This document shows, one piece after another, positions 6,683 through 15,741 of a stretch of 37,113 bases of DNA. Both the position numbers and the translations under genes were made by a program. The stretch spans positions 1 to 37,113 of the forward strand of contig CALXZI010000012.1 in the NCBI GenBank assembly GCA_944393205.1, in the 5' to 3' direction. Within the stretch, counting starts at the first letter, position 1. Every line of letters begins with the position of its first letter. The notes under the pieces are model-generated. The model was not told the origin of the DNA and did no database searches. It worked only from the letters and a program-made list of their open reading frames with translations. Origin of the DNA: an uncultured Alphaproteobacteria bacterium. GTDB taxonomy: Bacteria > Pseudomonadota > Alphaproteobacteria > RF32 > CAG-239.

Positions 6683-7447
6683 ATGTCAGGTGATTTATTT
6701 TTGTATCATGGTTTTAGAAAATTAGAAGATGTTCGCATTGAAAGTGCTCACATTCCGGTATCATGTCGGGGAGAAGGAGCCGGCGGACAGAGTGATGGAT
6801 TTTATGTTTGGAATAATCTGGAAAAAGCAAAAGAGTATTTAGGTGGATATAAATGTGATAATCCTGTTATCTGCAAAATTAAAGTACCAGAAGATGAGGT
6901 TAAATATCCTCAATGGCAAATTGATTATGAGGCTTTAGGAAACTTTACCGATACTGATTATGAAAAACAAAAACAGATGTGTACAAAGTTAGCTAAGTTA
7001 TTTGTAAAATATAAGGAGGAACTTTCTACGTCTTGTAATTATAAAGAAGATTTAAAAAATCTTGGCGAAAATGGATTTGAATTGTTGTTTGCAAATGAGA
7101 CAAAATATGGTGCCGTAAGAATTTTGATAGAACCTAATAAATCTAATGCCAGACTGGCATTATATGAAGGAAATCTGTTGTATTCTGGTTGTGAACAAGC
7201 TCTTAATGATTACATGTGCACTCATTCTGACGGATATTTAAAGGAATATAATGAATTATTGAAAGAGGGGCTATCTTGTCATAATGTAGCATTTAAATAT
7301 GTAGGAAACAAAGAATTAGAAGTTGTTGATGTTTATGATGGACTAGGCAATAAAAATACTGATTTAACCAAACAATTTTTACCGGAGAAAAAACAGCAGG
7401 CTTTGTCTGTGTCAATGATTTTAAGGAATATGCATTCAAGAAACTAG
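6683..7447 (+). CDS. Unknown protein with ADP-ribosyltransferase-like N-terminus
   Basis: 254 aa, soluble, no signal peptide. The N-terminus reads LFLYHGF, then 30 residues later SDGFYVW and EKAKEYLGGY. This 'YHG ... GFYv ... A..Y' spacing resembles the ART/DUF3990-type fold, where the H and Y contact NAD. I see no certain catalytic Glu, though FELLFANETKYG near residue 128 is a candidate. The gene is AT-rich with codon use unlike the housekeeping neighbours, sits downstream of a tRNA and has its own terminator, which fits lateral acquisition. The function is inferred only from this faint pattern. It could be an unrelated family. Confidence 0.5.
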   Translation: MSGDLFLYHGFRKLEDVRIESAHIPVSCRGEGAGGQSDGFYVWNNLEKAKEYLGGYKCDNPVICKIKVPEDEVKYPQWQIDYEALGNFTDTDYEKQKQMCTKLAKLFVKYKEELSTSCNYKEDLKNLGENGFELLFANETKYGAVRILIEPNKSNARLALYEGNLLYSGCEQALNDYMCTHSDGYLKEYNELLKEGLSCHNVAFKYVGNKELEVVDVYDGLGNKNTDLTKQFLPEKKQQALSVSMILRNMHSRN

Positions 7448-7477
7448 CTCGTAAACCGTGAGTTAAGCATCACCATT

Positions 7478-7505
7478 AAAAAAAGCACCTGACGGTGCTT
7501 TTTTT
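7478..7505. terminator. Bidirectional terminator between the ART-like gene and sodB
   Basis: A perfect 12-bp inverted repeat (7478-7489 with 7494-7505) has a 4-base loop, an A run on the left and a T run on the right. It serves both converging genes. Confidence 0.9.
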
Positions 7506-7524
7506 GTATCAAATCCAAAAAATT

Positions 7525-8100
7525 TTATTCTTTCCAATCAACCAAATGGTTCAAAAAAGCTTCAACGAAATCGCCGCGGCGGTTTTGATAATCCAGATAA
7601 TACGCGTGTTCCCACACATCTATCGTGATTAAAGCCTCCAGCCCGTGCGCCAACGGATTATCGGCGTTTGCGGTTTTCATAACTTCCAGACCGCCGTCCG
7701 CACGACGAACCAACCATGTCCAACCGCTGCCGAATTGCGCCAACGCGGCTGCCTTAAATTCCTTGCAAAAATCCTCATAACTGCCAAAAGTTTTAATAAT
7801 GTCATCCAATAAACGCCCTTGCGGTCTGCTGCCGCCATTCGGGCGCATACAATTCCAAAAGAAAGTATGATTCCATACCTGCGCCGCATTATTAAAAATT
7901 GCCGTATATTCAGGCTTTCCGACAGTCTTTTGCACAATCTCTTCCAATGCCATATTTTCAAATTCCGTTCCGGCAATCAGTTTGTTAAGATTGTCAACAT
8001 ATGTTTGATGATGTTTCAAATAATGAAATTCCATCGTGCTTTTTGAAATATATGGTACTAAAGCGTCCAATTCATAGTTTAAAATCGGCAATTTAAACAT
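7525..8100 (-). CDS. sodB: Superoxide dismutase, Fe/Mn family
   Basis: 191 aa, converting superoxide to hydrogen peroxide and oxygen in the cytoplasm. The four metal ligands are present: His26 (in FHYLKHHQTY), His in QVWNHTFFW (near 78), and Asp and His in DVWEHAYY (near 162-166). N-terminal FHYLKHHQTYV and GSGWTWLV are typical of iron SODs such as E. coli SodB, so iron is more likely than manganese. The start follows a GGAG-like site (minus strand, CTCC at 8107-8110). It is monocistronic. Confidence 0.95.
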   Translation of the reverse strand: MFKLPILNYELDALVPYISKSTMEFHYLKHHQTYVDNLNKLIAGTEFENMALEEIVQKTVGKPEYTAIFNNAAQVWNHTFFWNCMRPNGGSRPQGRLLDDIIKTFGSYEDFCKEFKAAALAQFGSGWTWLVRRADGGLEVMKTANADNPLAHGLEALITIDVWEHAYYLDYQNRRGDFVEAFLNHLVDWKE

Positions 8101-8202
8101 CTTTTTCTCCTCATAAGATTAAAATTTATTCTTAATATACACAAGTTTAAACGCTTTTCAATAAGGATAACCGCCATTTTTAACATTTCTTGTTAATAAT
8201 TA

Positions 8203-8251
8203 TTAACAGGCCTTTAAAAAGATTCACAAATAAAAAATATAGCGTTATAGT
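8203..8251 (+). promoter_or_regulatory. ctrA promoter: CtrA box, GANTC site and -35/-10
   Basis: A full CtrA box TTAA-N7-TTAA lies at 8203-8217. GATTC (8221-8225), a CcrM-type GANTC site, overlaps a candidate -35 TTCACA (8223-8228). After 17 bases comes TATAGT (8246-8251). Further TTAA half-sites occur at 8180-8206. This suggests autoregulation and methylation-sensitive transcription, as known for Caulobacter ctrA. Confidence 0.65.
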
Positions 8252-8287
8252 AAAGCTACCATTAAAAAATTACGGAAGGATAAAGAG

Positions 8288-8974
8288 ATGAGAGTATTGT
8301 TGGTAGAAGACGATTATGCTGTCTCGCAAAGCATTGAAACAATGCTAAAAAAAGAAGGTATGATTGTTGACGCGACCGATTTGGGTGAAGATGGGCTGGA
8401 AATCGGTAAACTATACGATTATGATATCATTATTCTGGATCTGATGCTTCCGGATATGAACGGTTACGAAGTACTCAAAAGTCTGCGTAACGCCAAAGTC
8501 AACACGCCGGTTCTTATTTTATCCGGCTTGTCTGAACCTGACAAAAAAGTCAAAGGTCTGGGCTACGGCGCGGATGATTACTTAACCAAACCTTTTGACA
8601 AATCCGAGCTTCTGGCGCGTATTCAGGCAATTGTCCGCCGCTCCAAGGGACACTCCAATTCCATCATCAAAACCGGTGATGTTGAAGTCAATCTTGACAC
8701 ACAAACGGTCACTGTCGGCGGCAAAGCCTTACATTTGACCGGTAAAGAATACGGCATCATGGAGCTGTTATCTTTGCGTAAAGGCTCAACGCTTAACAAA
8801 GACCAGTTCCTAAACCACCTTTACGGCGGCATTGATGAACCTGAATTAAAAATTATTGACGTTTTCATCTGCAAATTACGCAAAAAACTGGAAAAAGCCT
8901 CCGGTGGCAAAAATTATATTGAAACCGTTTGGGGTCGCGGCTATGTTCTGCGTGATCCTGATGAAACTAAATAA
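8288..8974 (+). CDS. ctrA: Cell-cycle response regulator CtrA
   Basis: 228 aa, an OmpR-type DNA-binding response regulator that controls cell division, replication initiation and envelope or motility genes in alphaproteobacteria. The receiver domain (1-115) has acidic residues E7-D8-D9, the phosphorylation site D51 in ILDLMLPD, and Lys in TKPF. The linker [15 protein letters not shown] and the winged-helix domain (about 125-225) with [25 protein letters not shown] and [11 protein letters not shown] are near identical to Caulobacter CtrA as I remember it. GGAAGG lies 8 bases before the ATG. The CtrA box and GANTC site upstream support self-regulation. Confidence 0.96.
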   Translation: MRVLLVEDDYAVSQSIETMLKKEGMIVDATDLGEDGLEIGKLYDYDIIILDLMLPDMNGYEVLKSLRNAKVNTPVLILSGLSEPDKKVKGLGYGADDYLTKPFDKSELLARIQAIVRRSKGHSNSIIKTGDVEVNLDTQTVTVGGKALHLTGKEYGIMELLSLRKGSTLNKDQFLNHLYGGIDEPELKIIDVFICKLRKKLEKASGGKNYIETVWGRGYVLRDPDETK

Positions 8975-8992
8975 AAACCCAAAACTGCAAAC

Positions 8993-9030
8993 AAAGCCCC
9001 GCTTTTTAACAAAAACGGGGCTTTACTTTT
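8993..9030. terminator. Bidirectional terminator between ctrA and gpsA
   Basis: A 9-bp stem (8993-9001 with 9016-9024) encloses a 14-base AT-rich loop. A and T tracts on both sides allow use by both converging genes. Confidence 0.8.
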
Positions 9031-9043
9031 AATTAAAAAAACA

Positions 9044-10021
9044 TCAAATACTTGTATAATCAAATTCTCTTTTCAAACCGCGCTCAAACATTTCCCGAAT
9101 TGTCGCTTTAATATCAGCATCTTCATAAATAACCTTATAAAGCGCTTGACTAATCGGCATATCAATATTTTCTTTATCCGCAATAATTTTCACAGCTTTA
9201 AGTGTCGCTACACCTTCAGCCAGCTTACCAAAACGTTCGCCTTTAGCAAACATTTCGCCATACATACGGTTATGACTATGCTTGGAAAACAATGTTGCTT
9301 CATAATCGCCCAAATGCGCCAAACCATATGCCGTAAACGGATTGCCTCCAAAATGTTTAATCAGGCGGCCAACCTCAACCGGAGCGCGCGCCATCAAAGC
9401 GCCTTTAAGTCCATACCATTCCAAACCATCCAAAACACCGGCGGCAATGCCGACCACATTTTTCAAAGCAGCGCCAATCTGATTGCCAATGACATCATTT
9501 CCGTAATAAAAACGAATCAAATCACTTTGCAGCAACTTTATCCATTTATCTTTGGTTTCTTCATCATAACTGTCAATTACCGCACATGACGGAACCTTTT
9601 TCATATAGTCCTGCACATGCCCCGGCCCGCCCAAACAAGCAACATGAACATTTTGTTTGATTTCTTCATTAAAAACATCAACCAAAATTTTAGCGCTGGG
9701 TTCTTCCAAACCTTTCATGGCTAACAAGAAATGTTTACCGTTCAGGTCATAACCGTTCAGTTGCTTGGCCAATTCGCGCAAATGTTGGCAACCGATGGAA
9801 ATGATGATATAATCATTTTGCAAAATTTTGTTCAAATCCGGCGTCAGCACCATATTATCACTCAATTCCAGATACGAATTGCGCCGCGTGTCTTGAAGTT
9901 CCATAAAATTAGGCGATGTTGGAATGTCATAAAGAACAACACTGTCAACACAGTAATTAGCTGCATACCACCCCAAAAACGTCCCCCAACGGCCACAGCC
10001 GATAACTGATATTTGCTTCAT
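9044..10021 (-). CDS. gpsA: NAD(P)-dependent glycerol-3-phosphate dehydrogenase
   Basis: 325 aa, reducing dihydroxyacetone phosphate to sn-glycerol-3-phosphate for phospholipid synthesis. The N-terminal Rossmann motif is IGCGRWGTFLG. GNQIGAALKNVVGIAAG (near 180) holds the catalytic Lys. HLGDYEATLFSKHSHNRMYG and the FGKLAEGVATLKAV segment match the family's C-terminal helical domain. Some positions differ from the usual consensus (LAHLGDYEAT rather than LAGLGDLVLT). The frame extends to 10084 without better signals, so I chose the ATG at 10021, which puts the Rossmann motif at the usual distance from the N-terminus. No strong Shine-Dalgarno is seen. Confidence 0.9.
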   Translation of the reverse strand: MKQISVIGCGRWGTFLGWYAANYCVDSVVLYDIPTSPNFMELQDTRRNSYLELSDNMVLTPDLNKILQNDYIIISIGCQHLRELAKQLNGYDLNGKHFLLAMKGLEEPSAKILVDVFNEEIKQNVHVACLGGPGHVQDYMKKVPSCAVIDSYDEETKDKWIKLLQSDLIRFYYGNDVIGNQIGAALKNVVGIAAGVLDGLEWYGLKGALMARAPVEVGRLIKHFGGNPFTAYGLAHLGDYEATLFSKHSHNRMYGEMFAKGERFGKLAEGVATLKAVKIIADKENIDMPISQALYKVIYEDADIKATIREMFERGLKREFDYTSI

Positions 10022-10182
10022 GTTAACCCCGTAAACTGTTAAATATAATAAATGTAGTTTAATCGCAATCGCATGGCTTTGCAATGCAGAATATCAAACA
10101 GTTCACAAGCCGAAAGCTAACAATATCAACCGACCCACGCATTACGAATGCGTTGCCTGATAAACACATTGCTGACTGAATA
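10022..10182. other. Spacer between gpsA and tkt
   Basis: No gene is seen. A perfect 7-bp hairpin (ACGCATT/AATGCGT, loop ACG) at about 10138-10154 lies 3' of tkt. It has no T run, so it may be an RNA end-protecting stem rather than a terminator. Confidence 0.4.
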
Positions 10183-12150
10183 TTATTTCAACAAATTTTC
10201 AGCACTTTCAACAACCTCGTCAACCGTTATGCCGAAGTGTTCATACAGTTTGTCTCCCAAACCGGATGCGCCAAAGCCGTCCATACCGATAATATCGCCT
10301 TCAAATCCGACATACTTTTCCCAACCGAATTTAGCAGCCGCTTCAATAGCGATTCGCGGACACTTGCCCAACACTTTCTCTTGATATTCCGGCATTTGCA
10401 AATCAAACAATTCCGTACACGGCATAGAAACAACCGCAGTTTCAATCCCTTTCTCGCGCAATTTTTCTTGTGCCGATACAGCCAACGCCACTTCCGAACC
10501 GGTGGCAATCAAGGTCACTTGCCGTTCTTTTCCGCCCTGAACATCGGATATGACATAGCCGCCTTTAGCCGTTAGATTTTCTGTAGCCGATTTCCTTAAA
10601 AGCGGCAACCCTTGGCGCGACAAAGCCAAAATGCTCGGTGTCTTTTCGCTTGTTAAAGCAATTTCCCATGCTTCAGCCGTTTCCACCACATCACACGGAC
10701 GGAAAGTATAAATATTCGGCATTGCCCGATACGAGGCCAATTGTTCAATCGGTTGGTGCGTCGGCCCGTCTTCGCCCACCCCGATTGAATCATGGGTCAA
10801 AACATAAGTCACGCGGATTCCCATCAATGCTGCCAAACGCATTGCCGGCCGCATATAATCGGAGAACACAAAAAACGTGCCGCCGTAAGGTATAACGCCG
10901 CCATGCAGAGCCATACCGTTCATTATTGCCGCCATGGCATGTTCGCGGATGCCGTACATCACATTATTACCGCTATAATCATCGGCGGTTATGGTTTTCA
11001 TTCCCTCAACTAACGTCAAGTTAGAAGCCGCCAAATCAGCCGACCCGCCCACAATTTGCGGCACATTCGGCACAATCGCTTCCAAGCACATTTGCGAAGC
11101 TTTTCGGGTCGCAACTTTGCTCTGTTCCTTAATAGCCTTGATTTTTACCTCATTTAATGCTTTTTCCCAATTTTTAGGTAGAACATCATTGATATAATCA
11201 TCAAATTTTTGACCGGCCTTTTCAGCAAACCCACACCACGCGACATAACTTGCCTGATTACGTTTTCCGGCCTTGCGCCATGCTTCCAAAACCTCAAACG
11301 GCACCTCAAACGGTGCGGCTGTCCAATTTAGATTCCGGCGCATGGCTGCCGTTTCTTCCGCACCCAAAGGCGAGCCGTGACACTTGGATGTTCCGCTCTT
11401 GTTTGGCGCGCCAAATCCTATTTTCGTTTTGCAGGCAATCAATGTCGGCTTATCGGAATTTTGTGCCGCCTCAATCGCTTTTTCTATTTGTTTATAATCA
11501 TGTCCGTCAACAGAAGCCGTATTCCACCCCAAAGCTTTAAAACGCATCAGTTGATCAACCGAGCTTGCTTTGTCAACCGTACCGTCAATCGTAATATTAT
11601 TGTTGTCCCACAACACAATTAATTTATTTAATTTCAAATGACCGGCCAAAGCCGCCGCCTCCTCGGAAACACCTTCCATCAAACAGCCGTCGCCGCAAAT
11701 AACGTATGTGTGGTGATCGCAAAGCTCATTACCAAATTTAGCATTGACGATTCGTTCTGCCAAGGCCATGCCGACAGCCGAAGAAATTCCTTGACCGAGC
11801 GGACCGGTTGTCATGTCAATACCGGCCAGATGCCCGTACTCCGGATGTCCGGCTGTTTTAGCCCCTAATTGGCGAAAATTCTTGATATCTTCAATGTCAA
11901 TATCCGGATACCCCAAAAGATATAAAACCGAATACAAAAGCATGGAGCCATGTCCGGCTGATAAGACGAAACGATCGCGGTCAAACCAATGTGGTTGTTC
12001 CGGATTGACTTTAATGTACTTGGCAAATAACACCGTCGCCACATCGGCCATACCCAAAGGCATTCCAGGATGGCCGGAATTAGCTTTATCAATGGCATCA
12101 GCACTTAAAAAACGAATGGCATTAGCCATGTCCCGATAATTGTTTTGCAT
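10183..12150 (-). CDS. tkt: Transketolase
   Basis: 655 aa, the thiamine-diphosphate enzyme moving two-carbon units in the pentose phosphate pathway. The N-terminal ThDP domain has SGHPGMPLGMA (near 25), TTGPLGQGI (near 115) and the GDGCLMEG...NNITIDG binding motif (about 153-190). The middle domain has REHAMAAIMNG (near 403) with the catalytic Glu and THDSIGVGEDGPTHQP (near 455). The C-terminal domain starts near 530. AAGGAG lies at a normal distance before the ATG. It is 11 bases downstream of the lipoprotein gene and probably cotranscribed with it. Confidence 0.97.
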   Translation of the reverse strand: MQNNYRDMANAIRFLSADAIDKANSGHPGMPLGMADVATVLFAKYIKVNPEQPHWFDRDRFVLSAGHGSMLLYSVLYLLGYPDIDIEDIKNFRQLGAKTAGHPEYGHLAGIDMTTGPLGQGISSAVGMALAERIVNAKFGNELCDHHTYVICGDGCLMEGVSEEAAALAGHLKLNKLIVLWDNNNITIDGTVDKASSVDQLMRFKALGWNTASVDGHDYKQIEKAIEAAQNSDKPTLIACKTKIGFGAPNKSGTSKCHGSPLGAEETAAMRRNLNWTAAPFEVPFEVLEAWRKAGKRNQASYVAWCGFAEKAGQKFDDYINDVLPKNWEKALNEVKIKAIKEQSKVATRKASQMCLEAIVPNVPQIVGGSADLAASNLTLVEGMKTITADDYSGNNVMYGIREHAMAAIMNGMALHGGVIPYGGTFFVFSDYMRPAMRLAALMGIRVTYVLTHDSIGVGEDGPTHQPIEQLASYRAMPNIYTFRPCDVVETAEAWEIALTSEKTPSILALSRQGLPLLRKSATENLTAKGGYVISDVQGGKERQVTLIATGSEVALAVSAQEKLREKGIETAVVSMPCTELFDLQMPEYQEKVLGKCPRIAIEAAAKFGWEKYVGFEGDIIGMDGFGASGLGDKLYEHFGITVDEVVESAENLLK

Positions 12151-12161
12151 AAAAAACTCCT

Positions 12162-12698
12162 TTACTTTTTCTTATATTCAAGGTCGTAAGCGTTGGCAAT
12201 CAACCCTAAAAAAATGTCTAAATCATACGTCCCCGGAACCGGTATCGTCAGCTCGCCGGCATCGGCTGTAAACTCCATTTCATTGACGCCCACCGGCATG
12301 CTGGCTTTAGCAAAATAAGTCTTACGTCCCAAAAAGCTGGTCGGTCCTTCAACTGTTTCCAGATAATAGGAAAATTGCACATCCGTTACGTCGCTATCAG
12401 TTAAACGCGTTACCTTAAACTTTGGTTTTACCACGGCGCGATCTTTTTCAACTTTCTCATTAAAATAACAAAAACCTTCATAACCGACAGCCTTAATTTC
12501 AAAAAGTTCCTGATAATTTTCCTGCTGTACAATTTTAACATCATCTTCACGAATATGAATTTTCGGGCAGCCCTCCACGTCTTTCAAATAAGAAGTATCA
12601 TCCGCGCCGGAAACAACAACATAATGGTTATCTTCACGGCTAAAAGAGCAAGCTGCCAAAACAGTCGTTAAAGCCAAAACTAAAATACTTTTTTTCAT
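12162..12698 (-). CDS. Predicted lipoprotein, unknown
   Basis: 178 aa with a clear lipoprotein signal: a basic MKK start, a hydrophobic stretch, and lipobox LAAC with Cys16 as lipidated residue. The mature part is mostly beta-rich, has two further Cys (in GCPKI and FCYFN), and no family I can name. A perfect AGGAGG precedes the ATG. It lies upstream of tkt by 11 bases, an odd partner, so the link may be only transcriptional. Confidence 0.7.
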   Translation of the reverse strand: MKKSILVLALTTVLAACSFSREDNHYVVVSGADDTSYLKDVEGCPKIHIREDDVKIVQQENYQELFEIKAVGYEGFCYFNEKVEKDRAVVKPKFKVTRLTDSDVTDVQFSYYLETVEGPTSFLGRKTYFAKASMPVGVNEMEFTADAGELTIPVPGTYDLDIFLGLIANAYDLEYKKK

Positions 12699-12739
12699 AG
12701 TTCCTCCTTTTCGTTTTTTAAGAGTATAAACAGAAACAA

Positions 12740-13885
12740 TTATTTTGTAAACAACGCAACCAACTCGCTGTGATTAGAATAAACAAACTGATCTACCAGT
12801 GTCACCCTCTCCAATTTATACCCGCCGCCGATTAGTACATTGGCATCATTTACAAAACTATGCGGATTACAAGACACTGCCACAATTTTTTGGGGTCTTT
12901 TATCCGGCGGAAGCAAAACCATCTCTTCAACTTGCGCGGCGGCGCCCGCCCGAGGCGGATCAAACACAACGGCTTCAAAACCTTCCAGCTCTGCACCCGA
13001 AAGGGGATATTTAAACAAATTGCGTTGCCGGATTTCAACATTATGCAACATTTGCCGATTAACCGAAAGCTGAAACCCTTTTAACAAACTTTCGCTCACA
13101 TCAACAGCCGTAATCTTATTTTCGGATTTTTGCGCCAAGAGGTATGAAAAAGTACCTATACCGCAGAACAAATCAGCGATTTTCCCTTTTGTATTGTCCA
13201 AATATTTAACCACTGTTTCTGTTAAAGCCTTTTCTCCGGCTTTGGAAACCTGCAAAAATGTCCCCGACGCAACATAAACATTATAGCCGCCGATATCTAT
13301 CACGGGTTTGGTTTTTTCGGCAATGAGTTCCGCCTCATCGCAATTTCTACGCCGATGTGAAAAACGAATAATCTTTTCCTCATGATTAACAAACTCAAAA
13401 ATTTCCATTTTCTGATCAAGGTTTAACGCACCGTCATATTCCAAAACCACATCTAAACCATTATCGGCATCAAGTAGCAAAACATCGCCATTTGTAACCG
13501 ACCGAACCGACTGCCGATTTTTCTTTTTGACTGTTACGCCGTTCGCTCCGGCAATACAAAACTTTTCCAAAAACGAACGCAAAACCTCCAAAATGGCATT
13601 AATGTTTTCCGTAACGGCAAAACAGTGCCGACAATCAATAATTTTGCCACTATGGCTTTCATTAAATCCCAAAACAAATGTATTATTCTGATATCCGAAA
13701 GCGAAAGCCGCCCGCCGACGCATACCATCGGGCAAAAACACCGGAGCATCCCAAACATATGTTTGCTGCTTTAAAGCTGTGTCCAAAATATGACGGACTT
13801 TTTCCTGTTTAAGTCTTCTGTATTCGTTTTCCGTTTTATCGCGAAAACAACATCCGCCGCAATCCGGTTGATAGTTACATCCCAT
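12740..13885 (-). CDS. TrmA/RlmC/RlmD family RNA uridine-C5 methyltransferase
   Basis: 381 aa, SAM-dependent methylation of a uridine in rRNA or tRNA. An N-terminal Fe-S cluster set is visible: Cys3, Cys9, Cys12 and a later Cys in DCRHC (near 86). The SAM-binding domain has DLFCGIGTFSYLLA (near 237), then FDPPRAGA (near 309) and VSCNP (near 337) with the catalytic Cys. There is no TRAM domain at the N-terminus, unlike RlmD of E. coli. Which uridine it modifies cannot be told. It lies 5 bases downstream of the diguanylate cyclase gene, so an operon is likely. Confidence 0.88.
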   Translation of the reverse strand: MGCNYQPDCGGCCFRDKTENEYRRLKQEKVRHILDTALKQQTYVWDAPVFLPDGMRRRAAFAFGYQNNTFVLGFNESHSGKIIDCRHCFAVTENINAILEVLRSFLEKFCIAGANGVTVKKKNRQSVRSVTNGDVLLLDADNGLDVVLEYDGALNLDQKMEIFEFVNHEEKIIRFSHRRRNCDEAELIAEKTKPVIDIGGYNVYVASGTFLQVSKAGEKALTETVVKYLDNTKGKIADLFCGIGTFSYLLAQKSENKITAVDVSESLLKGFQLSVNRQMLHNVEIRQRNLFKYPLSGAELEGFEAVVFDPPRAGAAAQVEEMVLLPPDKRPQKIVAVSCNPHSFVNDANVLIGGGYKLERVTLVDQFVYSNHSELVALFTK

Positions 13886-13890
13886 ATTTT

Positions 13891-15600
13891 TTAATCCTCC
13901 GTCATATGGTTTGTTTCTATACCGTCTAACAGCGATATTTCTGCATTGTCTTCTTGCGCAAACACCGGATGAATCATTCTTTCGTTTTTATACATCCCGC
14001 CATTTTCCGTTCGCTGATTATTGGCAATTTCATTAGTATAAACTTCCACTCTGTTCCGGCCGTTTTCTTTGGCTTTATACATGGCATCATCAGCCATTTT
14101 AATCATCAAATTGACATTATCGGAAATTCCCGAAGGTGCCACACCGATACTCACTGTAAAATGCACCGGTTTATCATCATCCGAATAAACCAAAGCATCT
14201 GCAACTGCTTTTCGTAACCGTTCGGCAATCATTTGCGCAATATCAGACGATACTTTATTTAGAAACACGACAAATTCTTCACCTCCATAACGCGCGATAA
14301 CATCATCAGGTCGTAACGAGCGTTCGCAAATTGCCGCCAATTCCATAAGAACTTTATCGCCGATTTTATGTCCATACGTATCGTTTACGTTTTTAAAATG
14401 ATCTGCATCCAACATCAAAATCGCAAAAGGCTCATTTTGCTGATGAGCAATATTAATTTTTTTTGCAACTTTATCTTCAAAATAACGACGATTGTAAACC
14501 GACGTCAGCGGGTCGCGATCAGCCTGCGACTGCAAAAGCGATTCTCTGCGTTTGCGGGAAGTTATATCCTGAAAAGCCGAATACAAAACAACATCATTGT
14601 TATAATCCATCACATTAACCGAAGCTAACAGCCAAAAAGGCGTATTACCGGTCGGGGTTTTGACTAAAATCTCAAAATCATGTACCTCTTTGTTTTTTTC
14701 CAACCGTTCGGTCAGTTTTTTTCTGTTTTCATAATCAACAAAAAAATCCTTAAAATGATAGCGTGCCAATTGATCTTCCGCCAAGCCGAAAGTTTTGACG
14801 GCATTGTTGTTGGCCAGAAGCAATGCATCATCACTCAATCGTGAAATAATAATCGGAAATGGAGAGGCTTTGATAATGCTTTCAATGTTTTTGTTCGTCC
14901 GTCGCAAGATTCCCTGATATTGTAAAATTTTGCGCTGCAAATCTTGCTGATACAAAAGATAATAAGAAAAAGCCAACAACATAACGATATCAATCGGCAA
15001 ATACCAAGGATATTTCTGGATAGACAATAGCGGCCAAAGCATCAACGCAATCAATCCTGCAACCGCCGCACCGGCAATCATTTCTCCGAGATGCCTCCAT
15101 ATTTTCGGCCGTGATACCAAGCTCAAAAAGACATAACTCATACCGACAATCGGCAAAATCTGTCGGATATTTGTAATGATAGCAGCATCGTTAGCCACAA
15201 AAATGGCATACAAAATCAGCAGCAAACCAATACTGACAAAGCCGAAAACAATATTAATATTAAGCGCTTCATTCATCAAAATCCAAGAAGAAGCCATCAC
15301 CAAAATCACAGCACTTGTCAGCACCAACAGCATTTCAGCCAGCGTCAATATCTGAACCGAAACCGCCCGCTCATAAAAAAAGCCGGCGTAACTTTGCGCC
15401 AACGAGGTTATAAAAACCAATACCAGACCATAAAATAAAAAAGTAAGTCCTCGCCCGATTTTAAGCTTGCGAACCGCAAAAGTTGACACAGCCAAAAAAA
15501 CAAAAATCAACAAACTTAACACCCAACGCGAGGGGCTTCCAAAAATATCAAAAAACAGCATATTAACGACTCTTAAACTCTCTTGATATATCTTGACCAT
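13891..15600 (-). CDS. Membrane PAS-GGDEF diguanylate cyclase
   Basis: Up to 569 aa. Makes cyclic di-GMP from two GTP. The N-terminal 230 residues carry about seven or eight hydrophobic segments (a membrane sensor region). A PAS domain follows (about 250-355), ending in AFQDITSRKRRE, then the GGDEF domain from ADRDPLTSVYNRRYF. The active site is GGEEF in ARYGGEEFVVFL, with the product-inhibition I-site RPDD five residues upstream, so feedback control is likely intact. About 65 residues after the domain are low complexity. An alternative start at ATG 15561 (MLFFDIF) removes 13 residues and follows AAGAG; the choice is open. Confidence 0.9.
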   Translation of the reverse strand: MVKIYQESLRVVNMLFFDIFGSPSRWVLSLLIFVFLAVSTFAVRKLKIGRGLTFLFYGLVLVFITSLAQSYAGFFYERAVSVQILTLAEMLLVLTSAVILVMASSWILMNEALNINIVFGFVSIGLLLILYAIFVANDAAIITNIRQILPIVGMSYVFLSLVSRPKIWRHLGEMIAGAAVAGLIALMLWPLLSIQKYPWYLPIDIVMLLAFSYYLLYQQDLQRKILQYQGILRRTNKNIESIIKASPFPIIISRLSDDALLLANNNAVKTFGLAEDQLARYHFKDFFVDYENRKKLTERLEKNKEVHDFEILVKTPTGNTPFWLLASVNVMDYNNDVVLYSAFQDITSRKRRESLLQSQADRDPLTSVYNRRYFEDKVAKKINIAHQQNEPFAILMLDADHFKNVNDTYGHKIGDKVLMELAAICERSLRPDDVIARYGGEEFVVFLNKVSSDIAQMIAERLRKAVADALVYSDDDKPVHFTVSIGVAPSGISDNVNLMIKMADDAMYKAKENGRNRVEVYTNEIANNQRTENGGMYKNERMIHPVFAQEDNAEISLLDGIETNHMTED

Positions 15601-15741
15601 ATAAGCAAAACTATATAGGCAAAAGCTAAAAAAACAATAAAAACTTTTATAAAAATAAAAAAATTGACGTTCGTCTTTTAAAATTGTATAAAATATAAGT
15701 TGGCAAATAACTTAAAAAAATTATTTAATAAGGATAAACAT

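Noticed and set aside
10237..12139. Several long open frames antisense to tkt.
   Set aside because: They are shadows of a strongly coding gene: no ribosome sites, and none resembles a known protein.
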